From positions 1,762,501 through 1,826,500 of the forward strand of contig CM032131.1 of assembly GCA_018894105.1 (NCBI GenBank): a DNA stretch of 64,000 bases, read 5' to 3'. Below, in pieces: positions 1 through 9,795 of this stretch. The notes beneath the pieces are model-generated. The model was given only the letters and a program-made list of their open reading frames with translations. It ran no database searches and had not been told where the DNA came from. The stretch's first letter is position 1; the number at the start of each line of letters is the position of its first letter. The position numbers and the translations under genes are program-made. The DNA is from Jacaranda mimosifolia (Eukaryota; Streptophyta; Magnoliopsida; Lamiales; Bignoniaceae).

Positions 1-450
1 TTCAGAGAAAGATAATTATCCCACCAACCTTTAAGTTGGCCCGTAAAACCTGCAATAATCATTTTTGCAACAGTATTATCACTATTACCATTAGTCTTGC
101 AAATAGTACAATACATCAACATACGATGCACCAAATTATAAATATGACGTTCAGTAAAACCATCCAAATTCCATTCATAGATGCTTTTACCATTATAAGA
201 ATTATTAAGAACTAAATCTTGTTCTTCATGCAACATATCTTGTGGTGTAGGCCTAGGATAATAATAAGTTCTCATTGTTGGCCTATCTGCATAATTCTGA
301 ATTTTATTAATCTCTTCGCTAACTTTTTTATTATAATCACTCTCATCTAACTCTTTATCAAGAGTAGAAATTCTAAATTCAGCAAATTTCTTAGTTATTA
401 CTTTTTCTAATTCAGGTAAACAGTCCCAATCATGTAATGCTGTGATTAAC
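1..450 (-). pseudogene. Endogenous caulimovirid capsid/gag-like fragment
   Basis: The minus strand is open from about position 450 to the window edge, so the frame runs off the window. It encodes a charged stretch, a Tyr/Pro-rich stretch (RTYYYPRPTP) and, at the far end, GFTGQLKGWWDNYL. The Q-L-K-G-W-W pattern is characteristic of the gag/coat-protein region of endogenous plant pararetroviruses. The role would be virion assembly. It lies head to head with the movement protein at 560, which is not the order of a single collinear viral genome, so an inverted junction lies between about 450 and 490. No stop is seen inside the visible part. Assignment to the family is from recalled motifs; the genus is not resolved. 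Confidence 0.65.
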
Positions 451-493
451 CGCCTGATCTGTGGCCCCCCTTTCATAAGATCCAGTGCACAGA

Positions 494-510
494 TGGTATC
501 GGAGCCATGG
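494..510 (+). other. Primer-binding site for initiator tRNA-Met (caulimovirid)
   Basis: TGGTATCGGAGCCATGG is complementary to the 3' end of plant initiator tRNA-Met apart from one position (G for the usual A). This is where minus-strand DNA synthesis starts in Caulimoviridae. It sits 50 bases before the movement-protein start, a plausible leader position for that gene, and on the same strand. Confidence 0.75.
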
Positions 511-559
511 GTGTATAGGGAATATTTAATGATTGCATGTTTAACACTTTTTAAAAAAA

Positions 560-1651
560 ATGAATTTTCTTAAAGGAAAATCTAGTAATATTAAGAACAG
601 TACTATGGAGGAAATAGATCTTCCAGTTAATATTGAACTTCTTAATAAATGGATCATTCCAAAAGTGGATCCAAAACTTATTTATCAATATGGAACATTT
701 GAGAAAATAGGTCTCAAACAGGTGGTAAAAACTACTGAAGAAACAATTCCTATTTCTAAAGATGATATTACTTTACAACTTTTTCATAGATCTGATATTG
801 ATAAATATAGATCTGTTGATTATAGATTTATTCATATTGGTTTAATACAGATAGCTTTTAAACCGCTTACTCTTGATAATCTTCCTGATAGTTTTGTTGC
901 TATCTTGCGTGATGCTTGTAATTTAAATTGGAAGCACTCAATTATGGGTGTGATACAATCAAGTTTGGCTCATGGCCCTGTTTATTTTAATGTTTATCCA
1001 AATTTGCAATTATCATTAACTGATGTTAATATTTTACATGCTTTAACTTTAAATGTAAAGTTGCATGGTTATAATTATATGCTTAATACTGAAACAATAA
1101 GTATTACTTATCGTATTTATTATAAGCCTCTGTACACATTGAATCCTATGTATAAAATGATTAATAGTAATAAAAATGAAACAATTTTAATTGAAACCAA
1201 TTTTTGTAAATCCCATATTACCACTAGGAAACCAATAAAATGGGATGATGTTAAATTTCCTGAAAATTGGATGATGGAAAATGTTGTTCCTATTCAACCA
1301 GTAATACAAACTAAATTAAGTAAGGTTATTCAAACCCCAGATGGAAATGTTTTAATTGAGTTTAAACAACCTAGTAATAATAGGTTAAAATCAAGTAGAT
1401 CTCATAGATCTTCTTCTTATTCTTCATTTTCTGTATTTGATCCTCTTGATTATAATGTTGAAAGTCTTGAAATGTCTAGAGCTTCAACATCCAGAGTTAG
1501 GGATAATAATTCAGAAACTAGATTTGGTAAATTAAAAATTTCTTCTGATAATATTGTTCATGGTATTCCTGCTACTGATAATAATAGTGAGGAGTCTATG
1601 GAACCAACTGAATCCGATATGGATTTTTCTGTGAGAAATACTCGCATATAA
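560..1651 (+). CDS. Endogenous caulimovirid movement protein (30K family)
   Basis: This is a 363-residue open frame without stops. Residues about 70-200 read as the 30K/MP fold of Caulimoviridae: a stretch around LQLFHRSDIDKYR, then a central GPVYFNVYPN and a beta-rich segment ending in YYKPLY. Such proteins widen plasmodesmata so virions or nucleoprotein pass from cell to cell. The last 90 residues are Ser/Asn/Glu-rich and look disordered. The start follows a short A/T-rich leader after the tRNA-Met primer site. The frame is intact, which points to a young insertion or selection, but its flanks are rearranged (inverted capsid fragment upstream, retrotransposon LTR downstream), so it is a relic and not a complete provirus. 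Confidence 0.75.
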   Translation: MNFLKGKSSNIKNSTMEEIDLPVNIELLNKWIIPKVDPKLIYQYGTFEKIGLKQVVKTTEETIPISKDDITLQLFHRSDIDKYRSVDYRFIHIGLIQIAFKPLTLDNLPDSFVAILRDACNLNWKHSIMGVIQSSLAHGPVYFNVYPNLQLSLTDVNILHALTLNVKLHGYNYMLNTETISITYRIYYKPLYTLNPMYKMINSNKNETILIETNFCKSHITTRKPIKWDDVKFPENWMMENVVPIQPVIQTKLSKVIQTPDGNVLIEFKQPSNNRLKSSRSHRSSSYSSFSVFDPLDYNVESLEMSRASTSRVRDNNSETRFGKLKISSDNIVHGIPATDNNSEESMEPTESDMDFSVRNTRI

Positions 1652-1655
1652 TAAA

Positions 1656-2132
1656 TTGTTTTTAATGAATCAAAACAAACTTGATTTTTCTAAAGGTTCT
1701 TATAATAGAAAACTTATTCAACTTGAGTTTAATAAAGATCGTTGGATTTTATTTAGAAAATGGTTTTTTGATAATTTTAATAAAGATCAACAAAATTATT
1801 TTCAAACAGAATTTTATAAATTTGTAGAAGAAAAGAATCAAATTATACCTTTTGTTCCTTGGTTTTTGGTTAATTATATTGAACCTCAAATTTCTGTTCT
1901 TGAAAGAACTTATGTTTATGATAATGGTAGGAAAGAAAAATATGTTTTTCCTCCACAAGATTCTTTTGTTATTGAAGGAAATAATAAATTTTCTTTTGTA
2001 GCATTTTATAAGATGCTTGAAAATGATACAGCTTTTGTTACTACTCGTAATATGAATGTTTTAATTAAACAGCAGAATTATGCTAATTTATATTTAAATG
2101 TGCTTGGTGAGAATATTTACCAGCTTGACTAA
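1656..2132 (+). CDS. Small caulimovirid ORF downstream of the movement protein, function unknown
   Basis: This 158-residue open frame starts 4 bases after the movement-protein stop, so the two genes are almost contiguous, as in polycistronic caulimovirid RNA read by re-initiation. It is rich in Lys, Asn, Phe and Tyr, with no clear domain. A Trp/Phe-rich N-terminal half (DRWILFRKWFFDNF) is followed by a hydrophilic half. An in-frame ATG at residue 4 could be the true start. I do not recognise a function. Candidates by position are an aphid-transmission-like or virion-associated protein, but nothing in the sequence proves either. Confidence 0.5.
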   Translation: MFLMNQNKLDFSKGSYNRKLIQLEFNKDRWILFRKWFFDNFNKDQQNYFQTEFYKFVEEKNQIIPFVPWFLVNYIEPQISVLERTYVYDNGRKEKYVFPPQDSFVIEGNNKFSFVAFYKMLENDTAFVTTRNMNVLIKQQNYANLYLNVLGENIYQLD

Positions 2133-2156
2133 AGACTAAATAATATAATTATAAAT

Positions 2157-2318
2157 ATGGAAAAATTAAATAAAAATATTAATAATCTGGAAGAAAAAAT
2201 TGATAAACAATTTGTTCATCCTTCTCCTGATCAGATTACAATGCCTTCTATTCAGCCCCCTCCTGAAATTGATAATTTTATCATTACGCTGAGTCCTGCA
2301 ATTACAAGCAAACGTTAG
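2157..2318 (+). pseudogene. Truncated caulimovirid ORF with a coiled-coil start
   Basis: A 53-codon frame begins 24 bases after the preceding stop. Its first 20 residues form a Lys/Asn/Glu heptad-like stretch (LNKNINNLEEKI) resembling the coiled-coil N-terminus of caulimovirid virion-associated proteins or polyproteins. It then becomes Pro-rich and stops just inside sequence that matches a retrotransposon LTR (from about 2296), so its C-terminal part was lost at that junction. The last 7 or so codons are LTR-derived. Confidence 0.45.
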
Positions 2319-3005
2319 GCTAGCCGATGTGCCCTCGGCTAAAGCATTCTGACGCTCAAGTCAGTATAGGGTCGAGTAGATATAATGAGCAGCAGAGTGA
2401 TGGCTTTTTTGTAAAGAATAGCATACCTTCAGTGAGGCTGAAGGGGAGGTATTTATAACCTTCTCCTGTTGGGGATTTGTCTTAGATGCCCTTAACATAC
2501 AGAGAGGATCCTTATCCTTGCATGGGGGGCATTAGGTCATCTCCCATTCCTATACTCTTCCAGGTGGCTACATCTCCAGGTTTCATGAGTAGAATAGTAC
2601 ACTGTAGGCGCTCTTCCTACCCAGTGCGGCAGTATGGGTGATACTGGGGTGGCACGCGCTTTTAATGCTGAGGCATGCTGCCTGTCAGGGCATTTAATGC
2701 AGCAGAGAGTTGATTATGCGTTGAGTCGACCTCCCTGGTTGGTGACAGGGTCAACCTTACGATTGGTTGTTGCGCGGCGTAGAGGTGGCTGAGCGCCATG
2801 GTCGAAGAGTCGACCAGAGGTCCCAGTCTGGGGCATGGTCAGATGGCTACCCCCGTGAAGCCAGAGTACAACAGATTGATCTATTTGGTCGACCTGGGGC
2901 ATCTGAAGTCGGTAGCACAATTGGGCCCTAAGGATGAGATGTGCCTGACGCTACATCCTTGAGTATGTGGTATTTGGACCGAGCCTATTGGGCTATCCCA
3001 TATCA
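2296..3005 (-). repeat. Partial LTR of the Tat-type Ty3/gypsy element seen at 56261
   Basis: From AAGCAAACGTTAGGCTAGCC to CTATCCCATATCA this stretch aligns throughout with 56355-56973, the inner and distal part of the LTR of the second gypsy element. About the first 90 bases of the LTR are missing at the viral junction. The far end matches the LTR terminus exactly (ATATCA). It has frequent GGTCGAC motifs. No internal retrotransposon sequence follows on either side, so it is a truncated solo LTR or recombination scar. Strand is given by analogy with the 56261 element. Confidence 0.75.
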
Positions 3006-4204
3006 TATAAACATTTTCATTCTCAAAATATTCTTCCAGACAAGCTCTTACACTCTCTCTCCATTTTCACTTTTCATTTTCTCCTATGCACATTTGCACG
3101 ACTTTTTATATAAAAACACTATATTTTTCAAATACAACTTATTTTTAACCCTACATAATCATTACATTTTAAACAAAACATCAAAACAACATTTCATTTT
3201 CAAAAATAATTTTATAACTAGTTTTTCACTATTTATTTTCACCAAAAAATGAAAATGCCTCCAAAAAAAATCCAAACAACCTATAAAAGATAAAGTCAAC
3301 CTCACAAACAATCACAACCTTAGGGCTCAACTTTGAAAACTATGAAACATTGTAGTAATTCCTACAATTTAGAGCGAAATAATTAATAACATTTACTTAT
3401 ATTGCAATAATATAAAATTTATTATTTGTATTTTATTTATTATTGATATTGTTTTTCGTACAAAAGTTAAACAATTTAGGGTTCGTTTGCTTGCCAAAAT
3501 TGTGTATGATAGATGTGTAATCCAATTTAATTGGATGTTTAGTTGGCATATCTGAAGCCTATGATTAATAAAAAAGCCCAGTATTTTATCATAAAGTGTT
3601 GGGATTATGTATCCTAGCCCCTAGCTTGATTAATAATCCTAATATTAGAAGCATTGAGATTAACATATTAGATAACGAAATTATCCCTACATAATATTAT
3701 ACACCAATATTTTTATACATTGTTATATATGATTAATTAACACACACACATACACATACACATACATACACAAATATAAATATATATATGTCACAAAACC
3801 TTGATTTGTATAACTAAGTTTTCATGAAAATACTAAATTATATCCATTATCAAACTTATTTTTATAATAATTTTATAAAATATTTATCTAAGAAATATAA
3901 AACTTTTTGATATAAAAACTATTTCCTCCATAATAATAAGATTTCATAACTAAATTTTTTCCTATAAATTGAAAAATAAATAATATTATTTTAAATATAG
4001 ATATGTACTTAATATAAATATATTTTTGTAAAATTACAAACTATTATCCAAAAGCACATAAAATATAAATAGTTTAATTTTGAAATAATTGTAAGATTTT
4101 ATGATATAAGTTGAAAGCTAATTATCTTCTTTTTTTCTAGATAATAATAAATTATAAAAGGTTAAAAAAATTAAAAGAGAGAGAGAGAGAGACTTAGTTC
4201 ACTA
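3006..4204. other. AT-rich spacer, no gene seen
   Basis: Very AT-rich with short homopolymers, a CA/TA microsatellite near 3740-3790 and a GA run at 4177-4192. At 3477 it contains TAGGGTTCGTTTGCTTGC, which looks like a hAT-type MITE end; a related inverted end lies at 7709. No coding sequence can be supported. Confidence 0.5.
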
Positions 4205-4591
4205 GGGGTTTTGTATGGTACTATACCAATGATTCTAACTCATCATCATGTACCAACTTTTTAGCTGTTTATATTAGTTTGAACTATTTTCTTTTAAAAT
4301 TAAACTATGAAAAATAAAATATAAATAATTACCTTTCAATACTCAAAGACCAAATTAATCTTATTAATTTTAAGAAATTAAAAACCCTTTTTTTAATATT
4401 AAACCCTAATAGAAAAATTCAATTATAAGAAAATCAGATAAAATAAATCATAAAAAATGAATTCAATTAAAAAACAAAAAAACAATCAGAGAAAAACAAA
4501 ATATAAGGTACATCTCAGGTCAAAGTATAAATATCTCCAAGTGTCCTCTCTCTTCAATCGTTAATTGAAAACTATCATCAAACTAATCTAT
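4205..4591 (+). repeat. Left terminal inverted repeat of the Pack-MULE
   Basis: This arm matches the reverse complement of 7147-7445 in its outer part and of 5049-5190 in its inner part. Matching landmarks include CATCATGTACC, AAACCCTAATAGA, CAGGTCAAAGTATAAA and TCCTCTCTCTTCAATC. By eye the inner 90 bases are nearly identical and the outer part is more diverged. Confidence 0.8.
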
Positions 4592-4800
4592 TTAAATCAC
4601 AATAATTAAAGTTTCAGGCTACTGTTGTAAGATACATCCGGGGAACACAGAGATTTTGATAGTATTAAGTACATTACACGTAATCTCTCTTAAGGATGCC
4701 CTTTTAGTCGCATATTATTAATTTTCTTGCTTCAATGGGCGAATTGAATAAATATGAAATATGAATTATCTTATTTATCTTCTCATGTGAAAATCGAGCT

Positions 4801-5061
4801 CATGTAGACTGGGAGACCAGACTAAAAATGGCAATTGGTGCTGCAAGGGGTATTGCTGAAATACACACACGCAATATTTTTCTAAATACAGAACAGTATG
4901 GCTGTGTATCAGATCTTGGCTTGGCAAACATGATTGAAGCAATATTCATGCCATCTACACAGTGTTACGCTCCTGAAGTAAAAAATCTCTGTGTTCCTCG
5001 GATGTTATATTATGAAGCTGCCCGAAACTTTAATTATTGTGATTTAAACAGATTAGTTTGA
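4801..5061 (+). pseudogene. Captured fragment of a leucine-rich-repeat receptor-like kinase
   Basis: In-frame from HVDWETRLKMAIGAARGIAEIHT through NIFLN, QYGCVSDLGLA to YAPEV. These blocks correspond to subdomains V/VI to VIII of LRR-RLKs of the At4g23740/At5g58300 'probable inactive receptor kinase' type. The catalytic-loop segment that normally lies between the IHT block and NIFLN (HGNIKSS in this family) is missing, so about ten residues are deleted and no kinase activity is possible. The SDLG in the place of DFG fits the inactive subfamily. Kinase similarity fades after about residue 60, and the last residues and stop come from the inner end of the right TIR. There are no extracellular, LRR or membrane segments, so this is a piece taken by the transposon, not a gene that decayed in place. 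Confidence 0.8.
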
Positions 5062-5190
5062 TGATAGTTTTCAATTAAAGATTGAAGAGAGAGGACATTG
5101 GAGATGTTTATACTTTGACCTGAGACGTACCTTATACTTTGTTTTCTCTATTTTTTATTATTATTATTATTATTATTGAATTCGTTTTTT
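5049..5190 (-). repeat. Right TIR of the Pack-MULE, inner part
   Basis: Inverted copy of about 4450-4591. The remainder of this arm resumes at 7147-7445 after the nested insertion. The boundary at GAATTCGTTTTTT is where homology to the left arm breaks off. Confidence 0.8.
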
Positions 5191-7146
5191 AGGGTTGAAT
5201 ACACTGTCACCCCTTGAACTATATTACTAGCGGCAAACACCTCCTTAAACTATCTAATGTAACAACAAAAAGTCCCCTCAATTTAATGATAATGGATGAA
5301 GAAGAGGAGAGAGAAAATTTGTGTATATTTTACTCAATATTTCAAAAATACCATTCACCCATTTAACCCACAATTGTGCATTTAATAGTTTCTTTACTTG
5401 AGAAAAAATGATTTTAGCCAAAAAAGAAAGAAAAGGGATTTATCCCATGAACTTGATATAGAAAAAACAAGGCCCGCTTTCTTTTCTTTATTCATGCACT
5501 TTCAAACCAAATTTTGTAGAAAATCATCTTTCATTGCAGTAAAATCAGAATCAGAATCTAATTTTTTTTGTGTGTGTGATGGTTCAAAATTTCTCAAGTA
5601 TTTTGAATTTTCTAACAAAAAGTATATTGAATTTTTATCTTTATAACCAGAGAATTTGATGCCCTAATATTATTGACTTGCTAGATTGTAAACAGATTCA
5701 ATCAATTTGTTGTCTTATTCAACTTTTTACAGAGAGAGAATTGTTTTCCTTTTTCACCAACTTTATTTCTACAAAATGTTCCCAACACCTACCATCATGC
5801 ATGACATAATTTCTACAATTCCTAAACCCTATAGCACATATATATACCAGAACAATACTAAACCCATGAAATAATTTTTGTGAAACGCATAAAAAAAAAA
5901 AAGACCATACTTTTTTTAAGGAAGAAAACCTTAAATCTTTTTTGTAATTTATAATATCTTTAAAATTTATGATATATATACAAGAATATAAACATAAATC
6001 CATCAATTAATTATTGTAAAATCCAAAAAGAAAGTTCTATTTATTGTTAAAGATATAAAAATCCAAAGTGCTTTTTGTTAGAAAAATCCAAAATACTTGA
6101 GAAAATTGAAACCACCAACAAAAAATTAGATTATTATCCTAATTTTTCACCCATATGGCAATGAAAGATAATTTTTTATAAATTTTGGTTTGAAAGTGCA
6201 TGAATGAAGAAAAGAAAGTTGGCTTTATTTTTTCTAGATTAAGTTCATGATATGAATCCTTTTTCTTCCTTTTTGATATTATCCTTTTTCTCAAGCAAAG
6301 AAACTAACAAATGCAAATTTTTGGGTTAAGTTGAAATTCAGGTGGGTTCGGGTCGGGTTGGGGTATAACATAAAAATATCAAACCCAACCCAACTCGATG
6401 TTAAACTTAAAAGGTTCAACCCTAACCTGAGCCACAAAAAATCGCGTCAAGTTCAGGTTGACCTGATTTTTAGTTGGGTCACCTAATAATCTGATAAGCC
6501 TGACCCAATCCAACCTAACCTGATAAAACTAACCCAACATAATCTATTTATTTTATTTTTTATATTTATAAATTCCAATATTATAATCCAATAGAAGTTT
6601 GATCTACAATAAAATCTAAAATTCGACATAATCATTAAAGTCGAACAAACATAATAAATTTAAAACTTGTCATGTCCATGAGTACTCCGAATACGAAAAA
6701 ATAGCAAACTATTGTTCAGTAATTGAATTTTTAAAATTTTGATTTTTGGATATATATTATTTAGATTTTATTTTAATTAGTTTTTTTTTTTTTTAGGTGG
6801 ATCAGGTTGGCTTGGGTTAGATTTATTGGGTTATTGGTCTCCCGCTTTTTTTTTAGGTTGAGTGGGTTCACCCGAGACCAACCCAACCAAAAACACCAAA
6901 CCCATACCTAATTTTTTTTAGATGGGTCATTGTCAGGTCATCGAGTTGGGTTTGATTTTGACATCCTTAAAGTTGATGAAGGGTATTTTTGAAATATTGA
7001 ATAAAAAATATACACATAAATTTTCTCTCTCCTTTTTTCCATCCATTACCGTGAAATTGATGGGATTTTTCGTTACATTTGATAGTTTGGGAGGTTGTTT
7101 GCAACCAACAATGTAGTATAGGGGGTGAAAGTGTATATTTAGCCCT
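5191..7146. mobile_element. TIR element nested in the right TIR of the Pack-MULE
   Basis: Its ends are AGGGTTGAATACACTGTCAC and the inverted AGGGCTAAATATACACTTTC, followed by further matching sequence (CTCC..AAACTATC.AATGTAAC). Inverted similarity continues inward: 5290-5650 pairs with the reverse complement of about 6090-6320 and 6970-7040, so it is a long-armed fold-back element with a small centre. No coding capacity is seen. The target duplication is obscured by the T-rich target. Superfamily is uncertain; the long arms suggest MULE-like. Confidence 0.65.
6329..6968. repeat. hAT-like MITE, copy A
   Basis: About 640 bp, strongly similar along its length to 23843-24520. Shared landmarks include CTTGTCATGTCCATGAGTAC and TGGATATATATTATTTAGAT. 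It begins near AAATTCAGGTGGG and ends GACATCCTT, with TTAAGTTG / TTAAAGTTG flanks as a probable 8-bp duplication. It interrupts one arm of the fold-back element at 5191-7146, giving a third nesting level. It is rich in GGGTTGGGT-type runs and non-coding. Confidence 0.7.
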
Positions 7147-7454
7147 TTATTTTATCTAATTTTCTTATAATTGAATTCATCTATTAGGGTTTAATATTGT
7201 GAAAAGAAGGTTTTTAATTTCTTAAAATTAATAAGGCTAATTTGGTCTTTGGGTATTAGAAGGGTGATTATTTATATTTTATTTTTCATAATTTAATTTT
7301 AAAAAATATGGTTCTTTATGAGAACCATGGTTCTTTATTTCGTAATGGTTCAAAGGTGATAATCAAATCAAATTGATATCAATGACTAAAAAATAGGTAC
7401 ATGATGATAAGTCAGAATCATAAGTATAAGACCCTAGAAAACCCCTAGTCACTA

Positions 7455-7802
7455 CATACACAAAATATATTTAAACCCTTTCAATGAAAATATTTGAACT
7501 GTTAAAAGAAGTTAATTGAGGGATAAATTTGATATTTTACATTTATCATAAGTTTACAACCCTAAGCATTCAAACAACTGATTGTATTAAAATTAAGATA
7601 TCTAAATTGATAATTCAAACAAGCAAATAAGATATTAGATGATAAAAATATATTTTTTAGATAATGAATCAATCACATTCAATCCTATCATTGCAAGCAA
7701 ACGAGCCTAGTTGTTTTAGATTTCTCCCCTTTTTTGCATATTAATATATTTCCACTTAAAATGCGTTACTAAATATGAACAAGATAATTAAAAAAGTAAC
7801 AT

Positions 7803-7848
<46 letters not shown>

Positions 7849-9361
7849 GTTTTCTTGAATTTCTTATGTTTAACATAAAAACTGAATAGTATAATCATTT
7901 AACTTCAAAGTAATTTATATTGTGTTGAAGTAATATGAAACAAAACTAATATGATTGGCGTGTAAACTATTTTTATAAATGCTTTCTTGTTTATTTATGA
8001 CGTGTTTGACTGTAGCTAATAGATAGGTTAAGGGTCCTAATCTACCCTAATACATTGTTTGATATAAGCTGACTGGCCTTCAAGGCTTAGCTTGCTACTA
8101 TAGCAAAGATAAAGGGCTATTGTAGGAGTAGCTTGAGGGTGTGAGGCTTCCATATTTGTCCTTTTAATTTTTATCTTATTTCAATTATGTCCTCTTTTAA
8201 CGCACAATAATCCCAATTCAAGGGCAATTTTGTTATTTATCTTGCTAATCTTAGGGGATCTACTAATAGCAATTAATGTAAAGCCAATCTTCAATATCAA
8301 ACATACTAAAATATTGTTTAATCTCATTTTATTTCCTTGTATTTAAATCTTTACTACTATCTACATTTTCGATCAAGCGTGCCTTTAATATACAATTCAT
8401 CGGTCATCTTCATCTTATGCACATTATATTGTTACTCAAATAGTGTATAGTTGAAGCTCTCAGATCATGTGCGACCATAGGATACTGTCACATAAATAAT
8501 GGTGATCATGAAATATATTCTCATGGTCTTAATTTTAAATTCATTCTAAGACATTGAATATTTTGAGATAAAGCATTGAAGTTCGAAGAGACTTACATTG
8601 TGATGCATATTCCAATAGTTAGAGAGTGCCTGTTTTATTAGCGATTAATATGGAGACACTAGTGCATATATGTGGGTGCTTGTTAGATAATAAGTTTGCT
8701 AAGTGGCTCTGATTGAAGAAATCTATAAGAAAGTTGTGGTGGCATATCAGTAATTAATGAATAGTTTCATACATATGATAGTGCCTAATTAGTTCTTAAA
8801 CTTGAAATTCTATGGTCCATTATGGATCAGTACTTATGATTTGATACCTACCCTAAGCACATGGTGGGTCTATAAGGATTTGTGTATAGTATAGTTTACT
8901 TATGTATAGAGGTTTGTAAGAATTAATAAAAAAATCATATACTCATCTTGTTGAATGAATTGATCTTTTATATTTTATATGATGCTCAGTTATAAAAATT
9001 CTTGATAAGTAGGAGTGAGCTACGATGGATAAAGTGAAATCCATCCTTATTCCGCACTCTTTCTCACCGGCTTGGAACTACTATGAATCATGAATATGAA
9101 GAATGGGCTGGATAATTTACCATAACGATTCAAGAAAATTAGATCTAAGATTTTTCAATCCCAAAGCAAGCTCTTCCAGAAAAGAAAGCTATTTTTTAAA
9201 AAAATCCTATGAAGGAGTCCAACTGTAGAGTCAGGATTGGTTCATTTTCCACGTAGGGAAGCATAAAGGAAAGTGGTCCCTTACCTTCGGACCTATTTTC
9301 GTTCCATAATATAACCTTCCACATAAAGCAGTTCGCTCTTGGTACTGAGACTTGAACATGG
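7455..9361. other. AT-rich spacer, no supported gene
   Basis: It includes an inverted hAT-like end (CTCGTTTGCTTGC on the minus strand) at about 7697-7709 and a CT microsatellite at 7807-7846. From about 8340 to 9360 the base composition is more even and resembles degenerate retrotransposon non-coding sequence, but I could not identify ends or genes. Confidence 0.4.
7807..7846. repeat. (CT)20 microsatellite
   Basis: Twenty uninterrupted CT units. Confidence 0.95.
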
Positions 9362-9775
9362 TGATGTCATAAGAAATAACAAATAGTATATTTATCAATG
9401 GTCAAGAGGTCGATCGGATATGGGAGCACGGGTGAGAGTTTAATGGGCTTACTGGTAGAATCAAGTGTAGTTCTTGAGGTCGGAAAGTAGGGATACTTGG
9501 TGTATAGTTGTGTATTAGATGTTATTAGATGCTGCTAACGGATAAATGATGGGTTATTTATAGTTGATAATGGGCTAGTTTAGTACTGTTTGTCTAGCGT
9601 AGCATCATCTTCTTCGACACGGATTGTGATATAGAGGTCGAGATCACCCTGTCCCACGGGTATGGTCGGGTGGTTGGGCCAACCCGTTTAGAAAAGATAT
9701 GAATCTTCGGGTATTTTTAAGATTTTGATTAGAAATAAGGGCATTTTAAGTCTTTTAGAAATTCCTCACTTATCA
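9362..9775 (-). repeat. 3' LTR of the Tat element
   Basis: Starts TGATGTCATAAGAAATAAC and ends CCTCACTTATCA, with short inverted TGAT/ATCA termini. It aligns along its length with 20241-20659. Confidence 0.85.
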
Positions 9776-9795
9776 TTAGTCCCCCAACTCTCTTA
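9776..9795 (-). other. Polypurine tract
   Basis: Immediately inside the 3' LTR; on the minus strand it reads GAGAGTTGGGGGACTAA. This is the expected plus-strand primer, and the equivalent site at 56974-56991 reads GGAGGTGGGGGGACTCA. Confidence 0.75.

Larger units (their letters stand above)
4205..7445. mobile_element. Pack-MULE-like (Mutator) element with captured kinase fragment
   Basis: The ends are GGGGTTTTGTATGG and its inverted counterpart. TAGTTCACTA (4195-4204) and TAGTCACTA (7446-7454) flank it, one indel apart, as expected for the 9-bp duplication made by Mutator-like elements. Long TIRs of about 390 bp (4205-4591 against 5049-5190 plus 7147-7445) enclose a unique interior that holds a receptor-kinase fragment. 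There is no transposase, so it is non-autonomous. The right TIR is interrupted by an independent insertion at 5191-7146; without it the element would be about 1.3 kb, a usual Pack-MULE size. Confidence 0.75.

Noticed and set aside
2714..3252. Open frames of 68 and 103 codons
   Set aside because: The first is LTR sequence. The second starts in the LTR end and runs into AT-rich spacer with a low-complexity Phe/Ser-rich product.
5398..6006. Open frames of 82 and 95 codons on opposite strands
   Set aside because: They fall in the arms and centre of a fold-back transposon and have no protein-family character.
7557..7711. Possible short MITE between ACAACCCTAAGC and CGAGCCTAGTTGT
   Set aside because: The two ends do not form a convincing inverted repeat when aligned base by base.
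8003..8290. Possible MITE starting TGTTTGACTGTAGC
   Set aside because: The far end shows only a 7-base match and no target duplication.
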